This document shows positions 23,774 to 33,194 of a stretch of 59,081 bases of DNA, in pieces. The notes beneath the pieces were generated by a model. That model was not told the DNA's origin. It was given only the letters and a program-made list of their open reading frames with translations, and searched no databases. A program made the position numbers and the translations under genes. The stretch covers positions 1 through 59,081 of the forward strand of contig NZ_NMUL01000048.1 of NCBI RefSeq assembly GCF_002234595.1. Direction: 5' to 3'. Position 1 is the first letter of the stretch. Each line of letters begins with the position of its first letter. This DNA comes from Amycolatopsis vastitatis. Lineage in GTDB: Bacteria; Actinomycetota; Actinomycetes; Mycobacteriales; Pseudonocardiaceae.

Positions 23774-24700
23774 TCAGGCGTCCGGGCGCGCGGTGGCCCG
23801 CGTCCGGAGGAGGCTGGCGGCGAACGCGGTCCCGAGGATCACGCCTACCACGGCCAGCGAGAGCACGGTCGGGATCTTGTAGAGGTCCAGCAGCAGCATC
23901 TTCACGCCCACCCAGACCAGCACCAGGGCCAGGCCGAGCTTGAGGTAGACGAACCGGTGCATGACGTCGGCGAGCAGGAAGTACATCGCCCGCAGGCCGA
24001 GCACGGCGAAGGCGTTCGACGTGAACACCAGGAACGGTTCCTGGGTGACGGCGAAGATCGCCGGGATCGAGTCGACCGCGAAGACGACGTCGGTGACCTC
24101 GATCAGCACCAGGACGGTGAGCAGCGGCGTGGCAACCCAGCGGCCGCCTTGCCGCACGAGGAACTTCTTGCCGTGGTAGCGGTCGGTGGACGGGACGGTC
24201 CGGCGGAACACCCGCAGGACCGCGTTCCGCTCGTAGTCGACGGTCTCGTCGCGGTGCCGGGCCATCCGGATGCCGGTGATGACCAGGAAAGCGCCGAAGA
24301 CGTACAGGATCCACGCGAAGCTCGCGATCAGCGCCGAGCCCGCGGCGATGAACACCGCCCGGAACACCAGCGCCCCGATGACGCCGTAGAACAGGATGCG
24401 GTGCTGGTGCTCGCGGGGGACGGCGAAGTACCCGAAGATGATCGCGAACACGAAGACGTTGTCGACGGCCAGGGACTTTTCGATGACATAGCCGGCGAAG
24501 TACTGGCCCGCGAACTCCGCGCCCCAGGCCCACCAGACGACGGCGCCGAAGGCGAGCCCCAGCGCCACCCACACGCCGGACCACGCGAGCGCTTCCCGCA
24601 CGCCGACGACGTGCGTCCGCCGATGGGCGGCCAGGTCGATGGCGAGCATGGCCAGGATCACGCCGAGCACGGCGGCCCAGGCCCAGATGGGAACAGTCAC
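23774..24700 (-). CDS. TerC-family membrane protein, probable Mn2+ exporter
   Basis: 308 residues, 7-9 membrane segments. Family hallmarks: EKSLAVDNVFVFAIIFGYF (about residues 65-83) and IEVTDVVFAVDSIPAIFAVTQEPFLVFTSNAFAVLGLRAMYF (about 190-230), with the conserved acidic residues in the membrane that bind metal. TerC/Alx proteins export Mn2+ or metallate exported proteins. The GTG at 24698-24700 with GAGGAG before it is chosen; the frame runs further upstream but through the riboswitch. Control: a yybP-ykoY-type Mn2+ riboswitch directly upstream whose last hairpin covers the ribosome binding site, plus an operator between -35 and -10. Confidence 0.92.
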   Translation of the reverse strand: MTVPIWAWAAVLGVILAMLAIDLAAHRRTHVVGVREALAWSGVWVALGLAFGAVVWWAWGAEFAGQYFAGYVIEKSLAVDNVFVFAIIFGYFAVPREHQHRILFYGVIGALVFRAVFIAAGSALIASFAWILYVFGAFLVITGIRMARHRDETVDYERNAVLRVFRRTVPSTDRYHGKKFLVRQGGRWVATPLLTVLVLIEVTDVVFAVDSIPAIFAVTQEPFLVFTSNAFAVLGLRAMYFLLADVMHRFVYLKLGLALVLVWVGVKMLLLDLYKIPTVLSLAVVGVILGTAFAASLLRTRATARPDA

Positions 24701-24708
24701 AGCACACT

Positions 24709-24823
24709 CCTCTGGTTCGGTGACGAACCAGAGGTCTCCCCGGTCACCCGAGGGTGACGCCGGCACCGGGCTGCGCTCGGGCAGCCGGACTGACGATGCC
24801 GGACCGGGCGGGTACTCCCCTCC
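24709..24823 (-). promoter_or_regulatory. yybP-ykoY (Mn2+) riboswitch
   Basis: Read on the minus strand: GGAGGGGAGTACCC near the 5' end, then CATCGTCAGT, then GTCACCCTCGGGTGACCGGGG and GAGACCTCTGG, which is the conserved skeleton of the yybP-ykoY aptamer (GGGGAGUA, internal UCA loop, GGGUGACC...GAGACC). The 3' end forms a perfect 11-base hairpin (24709-24719 with 24724-24734, loop of four) that includes AGAGG of the ribosome binding site, so control is probably translational. The family and its Mn2+ ligand are well established; it is commonly found ahead of TerC-type genes. Confidence 0.8.
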
Positions 24824-24831
24824 GTGCCTCC

Positions 24832-24860
24832 AGAATGACGAACTGTGGTTCGTCTGTCAA
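24832..24860 (-). promoter_or_regulatory. terC promoter with embedded palindromic operator
   Basis: On the minus strand TTGACA (24860-24855) and CATTCT (24837-24832) are 17 bases apart. The palindrome GACGAAC-TGTG-GTTCGTC at 24837-24854 fills the spacer, the classic place for a repressor. The small winged-helix protein encoded divergently from 24885 is the likely ligand. On the plus strand TACTGT at 24872-24877, 7 bases before its ATG, suggests a leaderless transcript for that regulator. Confidence 0.65.
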
Positions 24861-24884
24861 GTTCGGACGTCTACTGTGGCCGGT

Positions 24885-25187
24885 ATGGCTTCGTGGACGT
24901 TCCTCAGCAACCACGCGCACGTCCTGCTGTGCGTGGCCGCGGATCCGGACCGGACGCTGCACGACATCGCCGAGCGGGTGGGGATCACCGAACGCGGGGT
25001 GCAGCTCATCCTCACGGACCTGATCGCGGAGGGCTACCTCGAACGCGAACGGGTCGGCAGGCGCAACCACTACAAGATCCACCCGGAAGGCCGGTTGCGC
25101 CACCCGCTGGAGGCTCACCACCGGGTGGCCGACCTGGTCGAGGCGCTCGGCCTCGACACCGGCGAGCGAACCGGGGGAACGGGGTGA
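24885..25187 (+). CDS. Small winged-helix transcriptional regulator
   Basis: 100 residues. WTFLSNHAHVLLCVAADPDR then TLHDIAERVGITERGVQLILTDLIAEGYLERERVGRRNHYKI is a MarR/ArsR-like winged helix with recognition helix at about residues 38-52 and a beta-wing at VGRRNHYKI. The tail (PLEAHHRVADLVEAL) has an HH pair but no obvious metal or Cys site. It is divergent from terC, and the operator GACGAAC-N4-GTTCGTC lies between them. I infer that it controls terC and itself. ATG at 24885; expected leaderless. Confidence 0.8.
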   Translation: MASWTFLSNHAHVLLCVAADPDRTLHDIAERVGITERGVQLILTDLIAEGYLERERVGRRNHYKIHPEGRLRHPLEAHHRVADLVEALGLDTGERTGGTG

Positions 25188-25206
25188 CGTCCGGGCCGCC
25201 GTTTTC

Positions 25207-25241
25207 GAGTGGCTCGTTCAGGCGACCTGAACGAGCCACTC
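25207..25241. terminator. Perfect 16-base-stem bidirectional terminator
   Basis: GAGTGGCTCGTTCAGG and its exact complement flank a CGA loop, between two convergent genes (stops at 25187 and 25266). It resembles the long hairpins at 5077-5126 and 50314-50366 in style. Confidence 0.75.
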
Positions 25242-25265
25242 ACGGCGTCCCCGGCGCGGGCCGTC

Positions 25266-26123
25266 TCAGGCGGCGTCGACGACCTCGGCCACCGTCACGG
25301 CGATCGGGGTGCTCGGACGGCCGGTCAGGGCGTGGAAGTCGGGCGTGGTCTCGGCCAGGATGCCGTCCTTGATGTTGGCGTCCAGCGCGGAGAGGAAGCC
25401 GGCCACCGGCTCCGGGAGACCGGCCTGGGTCAGGGCCTTGGCGTGCTCGTCGGCGGGCAGGTCGACGTAGGTGATCTCGCGGCCGGTGGCCTTGCCGATC
25501 TCGGCGGCGAGTTCCGCGTTCGACCAGGCGACGTCTCCGGTGAGCTCGTAGATCTTGCCTTCGTGGCCTTCGCCGGTGAGTACGGCGACCGCCGCCGCGG
25601 CGTAGTCCGCGCGTGCGGCGCTGGCGACGCGGCCTTCGCCGGCGCTGCCGACGAAGCTGCCGGTGGCCACGGCCTGCTTGATCGTGTCGGCGTAGTTCTC
25701 GTTGTACCAGTTGTTGCGCAGGATCGTGGCGGCCAGGCCGGACGCCTCGATCAGCTCCTCGGTCGCCTTGTGCTCCGGGGCCAGCACGAGCGCCGAGGTC
25801 GTCGCCTTCGGGGCGCTGGTGTAGACGAGGTGGCCGACGCCGGCCTGCTTGGCCGCCTCGATGACCGCCTGGTGCTGCGCCGCCCGCTGGCCGACCTCGC
25901 TGCTCGAGACCAGCAGCACCTTGTCGGCACCCTTGAGCGCGGTGACCAGGCTGTCGGGATCGGTGTAGTCGGCGCGGCGGACCTCGACGCCGCGCGCGGC
26001 CAGGTCGGCGGCCTTTTCGGGGGTGCGCACCGCGGCGACGACCTGGTCGGCGGGCAGCTTCTCGAGCAGGCCTTCGACGACGAGCTTGCCGAGGTGGCCG
26101 GTGGCGCCGGTGACGACGATCAT
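25266..26123 (-). CDS. NAD(P)H:quinone oxidoreductase, QorB/NmrA-like
   Basis: 285 residues, atypical SDR. MIVVTGATGHLGKLVVEGLL is the Rossmann start; TPEKAADLAARGVEVRRADYTDPDSL, KVLLVSSSEVGQRAAQHQ, HLVYTSAPKATTS and ILRNNWYNENYADT match the QorB/quinone reductase 2 group. It should reduce quinones with NADPH and thereby protect against electrophilic or redox stress. ATG at 26121-26123 with AAGGAGC ahead. Divergent from an HxlR-type regulator, with a palindromic site between them, an arrangement known from the redox-sensing QorR/qor2 pair of corynebacteria. Confidence 0.9.
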   Translation of the reverse strand: MIVVTGATGHLGKLVVEGLLEKLPADQVVAAVRTPEKAADLAARGVEVRRADYTDPDSLVTALKGADKVLLVSSSEVGQRAAQHQAVIEAAKQAGVGHLVYTSAPKATTSALVLAPEHKATEELIEASGLAATILRNNWYNENYADTIKQAVATGSFVGSAGEGRVASAARADYAAAAVAVLTGEGHEGKIYELTGDVAWSNAELAAEIGKATGREITYVDLPADEHAKALTQAGLPEPVAGFLSALDANIKDGILAETTPDFHALTGRPSTPIAVTVAEVVDAA

Positions 26124-26164
26124 GATTGCTCCTTGAAGTTTCAACTTCCTTGTCCTTGGAGCAT

Positions 26165-26185
26165 GTACTAACTTTTCGAAAGTAC
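26165..26185. promoter_or_regulatory. Probable HxlR/QorR operator
   Basis: GTACT at 26165-26169 and AGTAC at 26181-26185 flank an inner CTTTTCGAAAG, giving a nested inverted repeat in the A/T-rich gap between the quinone reductase and the HxlR gene. HxlR proteins bind such spaced repeats as dimers. Confidence 0.6.
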
Positions 26186-26284
26186 AAACTCATTGTAAGT
26201 GCCGTCACATCCATCGTGCAAACTTCTGGGTAGTATCGAACCGTGGAAGAACGACGGACAGGTCACGGCGGAGGAGGTGACGCG

Positions 26285-26677
26285 ATGGCCGAGGTGGAGC
26301 ACGACGACCTGGTCGCGGACGTGTTCAGCGCCGCGTGCGCGTCGCGCAGCCTGCTGGAACACGTCACCGGCCGGTGGGGTGTGCTGGCGCTCGTCGCGTT
26401 GAACGACGGCGTCTTCCGGTTCAACGCCCTGCGCCGCCGCGTGCAGGGGGTCAGCGAGAAGATGCTCGCCCAGACACTGCAGGCGCTCGAGCGGGACGGC
26501 TTCGTGCACCGCGAAGCCCGTCCGACGATCCCCCCGCACGTGGAGTACAGCCTCACGCCCGCGGGGCAGGAGGTGGCGCTGCGGCTGCGGGGGCTGATCG
26601 AGTTCCTCGAGGCGAGTGTCCCGGACGCCATGGCGGCCCAGGCTCGCTACGACGAAGCGAAGTCCGCCGCCGGGTAG
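26285..26677 (+). CDS. HxlR-family regulator, QorR-like redox sensor
   Basis: 130 residues, one winged-helix HxlR domain: GRWGVLALVALNDGVFRFNALRRRVQGVSEKMLAQTLQALERDGFVHREARPTIPPHVEYSLTPAGQE in pieces from about residue 28. A single Cys near the N-terminus (FSAACASRSLL) is placed like the redox-active Cys of QorR/HypR members. ATG at 26285 is chosen because GGAGGAGG directly precedes it, rather than the upstream ATG at 26243. It likely represses the divergent quinone reductase and releases DNA when the Cys is oxidised or modified (inference from family). Confidence 0.87.
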   Translation: MAEVEHDDLVADVFSAACASRSLLEHVTGRWGVLALVALNDGVFRFNALRRRVQGVSEKMLAQTLQALERDGFVHREARPTIPPHVEYSLTPAGQEVALRLRGLIEFLEASVPDAMAAQARYDEAKSAAG

Positions 26678-26700
26678 CCTGCCGGACCGCGGCCGTCCGC

Positions 26701-28341
<1,641 letters not shown>

Positions 28342-28400
28342 CCCGGGATCTTCGCACGCGTGATCCGGCGGGCATCGCGGTGATGCCCCTCCCCGTCAGG

Positions 28401-30338
28401 TCATTCCGGTGCGGGCAAGGCGGCTTCGGCCGTGACGCCGTCGGGCCAGGTGAGGGTGACGTGGTGGCCGCCCCGGCCGTCGGCGGCGACGGTCAGGGCG
28501 GGGTCGGGATCGTCCGGGCCACCGCGGTCGAGGATGACGACGGCGGCGAGCACTGTCCCCGGAGCCGGGGCGCCTTCGGTGGCGAGGGACGGGACCGCGG
28601 CCCACTCGCCCAGGGGCGAGGTACCGGCTTCGACGGTGACGTCCGCGATGGTGAAGCCGCGCAGGTTCCGCAGCGTGGAACGGAGGCCGGGGGTCTCGGC
28701 AGTGGCGGACACCTCGGCGCCGCTCCGGGTCGCCGGCGGCGTGTCACCGGCCACCGGCCACCCGCTGAGCCGCAGCGACCGGACCGCGCCCTCGGCACTG
28801 TCGAGCCGCGCGAGCCTGACCTCGACGCCGCGCCGCACCACCGAAGCCACCGTCAGCAGCGGCCCCGGCACCACCGGGCCGCCGCGGCCGGACCCGTGGT
28901 CCGGCGAGTCGTCGCCCGCGGTGTCGACCCAGCGGACGCGGCCCTGTGACGCCGCCGCCAGCACACCGCCCGGCAGCTCGGTCGCGTAGCACGTCGAGAA
29001 CCCCGCCCGGTGGCTCGCCCGGCCGTCCGCGTCGAGCACGACCACCGTGTTGTCGGGCACCGAAGCGAGCGGGAACGTCGCGGTCGAATACCCGATCCGG
29101 GCGTAGAGCGGGGAGTCGGCCCGCTGGTCGCCCGGGCACGCGTGGTCCGTGCCGTGGTTGACCACCAAGGCGATGCCGTCGCGGCGCCGTCCCGAAACCA
29201 GCCAGCCGGGCGCGGCGACGACCCGGGCGACGTCCCCGGTTTCGATCGGCAGCGGCTCCTCGACGTCCGTCCACACGGGATGGTTCGCGGGCAGGGCGAG
29301 GCCCAGCATCCCTTTGGCCGCCCAATACGGCGATCCCGGCCCGGAGTACGCCTGGCGCATCGCGGGCCAGGCGTGCTGCCAGCCGAGGGTCAGCAGCCCG
29401 TCCTGTTCCGCAGCGCCGGCGAAGTGCCGCACCATCCCGCCGGCCACGCGGCGCGTCAAGCCGGGGGACAGGTGGGAAGTCCCGGTGAGCGCGCCGACCC
29501 AGAACGGCGCCGCGGCGGCGAAGCGGTAGACCAGGCTGCGGCCCTGCAGCAGGGGCGAGCCGTCGCTGCCGACGAGCCGCATGGCGTCGTCGAGGTAGTC
29601 CCGGAGGTCCGCGGCCCACTGGTGGCGCAGGGAACCCGGGCACAGGCTGCCGGTGACGTCGAACAAGTGCGTCCACAGCAACGGATACAGGTGCAGGGCC
29701 CAGCCCGTGTAGTGGTCGTAGGCGCGCTCGTCGCCGTCGCTGAGCCAGCCGCCGGGCCGCCTCAGCGAGGCGTGCACGGCGAGGTCCTCCTCGACGTCCG
29801 CCGCCGACCACGGGCCGCCCGCCTCGCGCAGGAACGACTCGACGACGATCCGGAACCACACCCAGTTGATCGGCGGGTACGGCTGCCCGACCACCGTCGC
29901 GAGCCAGGCGACGACCCGGTCCCGGACGCGGTCGTCGAGCCGGTCCCACAGCCACGGCCGGGTCAGCTGGAGCACCAGCGCGATCGACGCGGCCTCCACT
30001 TTGGACTGACCGAGCTCGTCGGGCCGCGGCCACGCCTCGGGCGAGGCCGGATCGGTGCCGGCGGCCAGCCCGCGCGCGTACTGCTCGAGCAGGCCGCCGG
30101 GGTCCGCGCCGCCCTCCCCGGCGACGCGGAAGCCGGCGAGCAGGAAGGTCCGGGCGAACCCTTCCAGCCCGTCGGAGACGCGGCCGTTGCGGCTGGCCGG
30201 GCCGGGCAGGTCGATCCGGGCGCCGGCCGGGGAGCGGTACCGGCCCGCCGCCGCGAGCAGCCGGTCCGCCAGCGCCGTCCAGTGCCCGCGCGTCCAGCCG
30301 GTGTACGGCGAGAGCCGCCGGTCCTCGACGGCGGTCAT
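28401..30338 (-). CDS. DUF2264-domain protein
   Basis: 645 residues. The N-terminal 400 residues (SPYTGWTRGHWTALADRLL, PYPPINWVWFRIVVESFLRE, RAYDHYTGWALHLYPLLWTH, LVYRFAAAAPFWVGAL) are the DUF2264 (PF10022) signature, an alpha-toroid reminiscent of polysaccharide lyases and unsaturated-uronide hydrolases; the rest is a beta-sandwich. No signal peptide. The family is repeatedly found in carbohydrate loci, but no activity is established that I can name with certainty. It overlaps the 2-hydroxyacid dehydrogenase gene by 4 bases. Substrate is probably the oligosaccharide imported by the neighbouring ABC system. Confidence 0.88.
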   Translation of the reverse strand: MTAVEDRRLSPYTGWTRGHWTALADRLLAAAGRYRSPAGARIDLPGPASRNGRVSDGLEGFARTFLLAGFRVAGEGGADPGGLLEQYARGLAAGTDPASPEAWPRPDELGQSKVEAASIALVLQLTRPWLWDRLDDRVRDRVVAWLATVVGQPYPPINWVWFRIVVESFLREAGGPWSAADVEEDLAVHASLRRPGGWLSDGDERAYDHYTGWALHLYPLLWTHLFDVTGSLCPGSLRHQWAADLRDYLDDAMRLVGSDGSPLLQGRSLVYRFAAAAPFWVGALTGTSHLSPGLTRRVAGGMVRHFAGAAEQDGLLTLGWQHAWPAMRQAYSGPGSPYWAAKGMLGLALPANHPVWTDVEEPLPIETGDVARVVAAPGWLVSGRRRDGIALVVNHGTDHACPGDQRADSPLYARIGYSTATFPLASVPDNTVVVLDADGRASHRAGFSTCYATELPGGVLAAASQGRVRWVDTAGDDSPDHGSGRGGPVVPGPLLTVASVVRRGVEVRLARLDSAEGAVRSLRLSGWPVAGDTPPATRSGAEVSATAETPGLRSTLRNLRGFTIADVTVEAGTSPLGEWAAVPSLATEGAPAPGTVLAAVVILDRGGPDDPDPALTVAADGRGGHHVTLTWPDGVTAEAALPAPE

Positions 30339-31348
30339 GCCTGCACCGCCAGGGAATGCCGGGTCACCGGGGCCCGGGGCGGCAGGCCCGCGGCGTAGCG
30401 CTCGAGCTCGCCGATCGCCTCCGCGCTCATGCGGCGGGTCTCCGAGCCCAGCGACCCCGCGATGTGCGGCGTCAGCACCACGTTCGGCAGGTCGTAGAGC
30501 GGCGAACCGGCGGGCAGCGGCTCCGGCTCGGTGACGTCGAGGACGGCGTGGAGGCCGTCGGACTCGCAGGCGTGCTCGAGCGCCGCGGTGTCGACGAGCG
30601 CGCCCCGGGCGGTGTTGATCAGCACCGCACCGGGTGGCAGGGCCGCCAGCTCCGCGGCGCCGATCAGGTGCCGGGTTTCCGGCAGCGACGGCGCGTGCAG
30701 GCTCAGCACGTCGGCCTGGGGCAGGGCTTCGGCCAGGCCGGCGGGCTCGGCACCGGCCGCGAGGATCTCGTCCGCGCCGACCACCGGGTCCACGACGAGG
30801 ACACGGGCGATGTCGAGCCCGCGCAGCAGCGCGGCGACCCGGCGGCCGACGCGGGAGAAGCCGACCAGCACGACCGTCCGGTCCCGGCCGGACAGCTCGC
30901 CCCGCTGGTCCCGGTACCGCCAGTCCTCCCGGAACTTCCGGGCGTCGGCGGCCAGGAACGGCACCTTCTTGAACGCCCAGAGGACCGCGCCCAGGGTGTA
31001 CTGGGCGACCGGTTCGGCGTTGGCGTCGGCGGCGGTGGTGACCCGCAGGCCCCGGTCGAAGACCGCCGCGCCGACGTGGTCGCGGACGCTGCCCGCCGCG
31101 TGCAGCACGGCCCGCAGGTTCGGCGCGGCGCGCAGCACGGCGTCGTCGAGCGGGGGACAGCCCCACGACGTGATCAGCACCTCCACCTCCGCCAGCCGCG
31201 CCCGGACCCGCGCCGAAGCGAGTTCGTCCGTGCACAGCGGCTCGCCGAGCCGGGCCGTGGCCCGCAACCGGGCCAGTTCCGCTTCGCCGAACTGCACCTC
31301 CATCGTGTCGTGCGCCATCACCAGCAGGGTTTCCGGACGACGGGTCAC
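30335..31348 (-). CDS. D-isomer-specific 2-hydroxyacid dehydrogenase
   Basis: 337 residues. The NAD-binding Rossmann loop is VVLVGFSRVGRRVAALLRG, and the catalytic Arg, Glu, His are in VLINTARGALVDTAALEHA, LDVTEPEPLP and LTPHIAGS. It interconverts a 2-ketoacid and a D-2-hydroxyacid. In this locus it may act on a sugar-acid product of lyase-type cleavage. GTG at 31346-31348 overlaps the upstream permease stop by 4 bases, and its own stop overlaps the DUF2264 start by 4 bases, so the whole series is translationally coupled. Confidence 0.9.
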   Translation of the reverse strand: MTRRPETLLVMAHDTMEVQFGEAELARLRATARLGEPLCTDELASARVRARLAEVEVLITSWGCPPLDDAVLRAAPNLRAVLHAAGSVRDHVGAAVFDRGLRVTTAADANAEPVAQYTLGAVLWAFKKVPFLAADARKFREDWRYRDQRGELSGRDRTVVLVGFSRVGRRVAALLRGLDIARVLVVDPVVGADEILAAGAEPAGLAEALPQADVLSLHAPSLPETRHLIGAAELAALPPGAVLINTARGALVDTAALEHACESDGLHAVLDVTEPEPLPAGSPLYDLPNVVLTPHIAGSLGSETRRMSAEAIGELERYAAGLPPRAPVTRHSLAVQA

Positions 31349-32262
31349 TTGACGCTGCCCGCCGCCAGCCCGGACCGCCATTGCCGGTGCAGCAGGACGA
31401 ACGCGACCACCAGCGGCAGCACGGCCAGCAGGGAGCCGGTGATGACGAGCGGGTTGTACTGCGGGAACTGGGTCACGCGCGTGCTCCACTGGTACAGGCC
31501 GAGGCTCATCGGGAACAGCTTCGGATCGGTGAGCATCACCAGCGGCAGGAAGAAGTTGTTCCAGATGCCCACGAACTGGAACAGGAAGATCGTCACCAGG
31601 CCCGGCCGCATCATCGGCAGCGCGATGGTGAAGAACGTGCGCAGCTCGCCCGCGCCGTCGGTCCTGGCGGCTTCCAGGATCTCACCGGGCACCGCGGCCT
31701 CGGCGTAGACGCGGGCGAGGTAGACGCCGAAGGGGTTGGTCAGCAAGGGGACGAACACCGCCCAGAACGTGCCGACCACGTGGAGCTGTGACGCGAGCAG
31801 GTACAGCGGCAACGCCAGCGCCGTGGTGGGCACGAGCACCCCGGCCAGTGTCACCGCGAACAGCGCGCGCCGTCCCGGGAAGTCGAGCTTCGCGATCGCG
31901 TACCCGCACGCCGCGCAGATGAACGAGCCGAGCACCGCGCCGAGGCCGGCGTAGAGCAGCGAGTTGCGGATCCAGGCGAGGAAGACGCCGTTCTCCTGCG
32001 TGAAGAGGGCACTGAGGTTGGCGCCGAGGTTGAACTGCCCGAACTCGAACGCGCCGGTCGTGGAGAAGTCGCCGACGGACTTGGTGGCCGAGGTGACCAG
32101 CCAGACCAGCGGCAGCACCGCGTAGAGCGCGGCCAGTACCAGCAGGACGTGCACGACCGTGCGTGACGTCCACCGCGAACCCGCTTTCCGGGGGTTCCGG
32201 GTGGCGGAGCCCCCGGCCCGAGGCGAAGTCTCGGATGTCGCAGCGGCGGGGGACAGGGTCAC
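31345..32262 (-). CDS. Sugar ABC transporter permease, MalG-type
   Basis: 305 residues with six membrane helices. The EAA loop that contacts the ATPase reads EAARTDGAGELRTFFTIALPMMRPGL, and the ending LLHRQWRSGLAAGSVK is typical of MalG-like subunits. The N-terminal 35 residues are polar and cytoplasmic. GTG at 32260-32262 overlaps the MalF-type stop by 4 bases. No ATPase gene is present in the window; actinomycete CUT1 importers usually share a single MsiK ATPase encoded elsewhere. Confidence 0.93.
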   Translation of the reverse strand: MTLSPAAATSETSPRAGGSATRNPRKAGSRWTSRTVVHVLLVLAALYAVLPLVWLVTSATKSVGDFSTTGAFEFGQFNLGANLSALFTQENGVFLAWIRNSLLYAGLGAVLGSFICAACGYAIAKLDFPGRRALFAVTLAGVLVPTTALALPLYLLASQLHVVGTFWAVFVPLLTNPFGVYLARVYAEAAVPGEILEAARTDGAGELRTFFTIALPMMRPGLVTIFLFQFVGIWNNFFLPLVMLTDPKLFPMSLGLYQWSTRVTQFPQYNPLVITGSLLAVLPLVVAFVLLHRQWRSGLAAGSVK

Positions 32263-33194
32263 CGGGACCTCCGGGCGGACAGGCGCATGACCAGCGCCGA
32301 GAGCAGGGCGGAAACGACGGCCAGCAGCACGGACGCGGCGGCGGCGCGGCCGTAGTCGTTGGCGATGAACGCGGCTTCGTACACGTAGAGGCTCGGGGAC
32401 CAGGTGCTCGTCACCGACCCGGTGAACCCGCGCAGCACCAGGGGTTCGGTGAACAGCTGCAGGGAACCGATGACGGTGAAGACCAGGGCGACGAACATGG
32501 TCGGCCGGATCATCGGGACCTTGATCGACCACGCCGTCCGGAACCCGCCGGCGCCGTCGGCCCGCGCGGCCTCGAGGACGTCCCGGGGCACGGCCTGCAA
32601 CGCGGTGTAGAAGATGATCATGTTGTAGCCGACCCACTGCCAGGTCGCGATGTTCACGATCGAGGGCAGGATGCCGGTCTTGCCCAGCGGGTCGAACGGC
32701 AGGAGCGCGGTCAGCCCGGAGTTCGGGCTGTAGAGGTAGACCCAGACGAGCCCGGTGATCACGGTCGGGACCGCGTAGGGCAGGAAGACCGCCAGCGACC
32801 AGACCCGCTTGAGCCGCACGACGGTGGAGTCGATCAACAGGGCCAGGAGGAGCGCGAGGCCGAGCATGATCGGGATGTGCACCAGGACGAACAGCGCCAC
32901 GTTGCCGAGACTGGCGTGGAACGCGCTGTCGGTGAGGACGTCGAGGTAGTTGCCGAGGGCGACGAAGGCCTGGTGCGGGCCGGAGAACCCCAGGCCGGAC
33001 AACCGGTCGGTGAACAGGCTCAGGTAGAGCGCGTACCCGATCGGCACGAGCACGGTGAGCGTCAGCAGGATCGCGAACGGGGCCGCCAGGGTGAGGCCGG
33101 CGCGGCCGCGGCCACGTCGCTCGCGGGCTGGGGCGGCTGGGCGGCCTGAGCGCGCCGGTGTGCTCGCGGCGCGCTCCGGAGTGAGGACGGTCAT
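32259..33194 (-). CDS. Sugar ABC transporter permease, MalF-type
   Basis: 311 residues, six helices; a polar, Arg-rich N-terminus precedes LTLAAPFAILLTLTVLVPIGYALYLSLF. The EAA loop is EAARADGAGGFRTAWSIKVPMIRPT. It forms the heterodimeric channel with the MalG-type protein. The ATG at 33192-33194 shares one base with the stop of the substrate-binding protein gene, so the three transport genes are coupled in the order binding protein, MalF, MalG. Confidence 0.93.
   Translation of the reverse strand: MTVLTPERAASTPARSGRPAAPARERRGRGRAGLTLAAPFAILLTLTVLVPIGYALYLSLFTDRLSGLGFSGPHQAFVALGNYLDVLTDSAFHASLGNVALFVLVHIPIMLGLALLLALLIDSTVVRLKRVWSLAVFLPYAVPTVITGLVWVYLYSPNSGLTALLPFDPLGKTGILPSIVNIATWQWVGYNMIIFYTALQAVPRDVLEAARADGAGGFRTAWSIKVPMIRPTMFVALVFTVIGSLQLFTEPLVLRGFTGSVTSTWSPSLYVYEAAFIANDYGRAAAASVLLAVVSALLSALVMRLSARRSR

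Noticed and set aside
22611..24707. Long minus-strand frame across the TerC and lipoprotein genes
   Set aside because: Out of frame with recognisable proteins and of shadow composition; the TerC, lipoprotein and membrane protein frames explain the DNA better.
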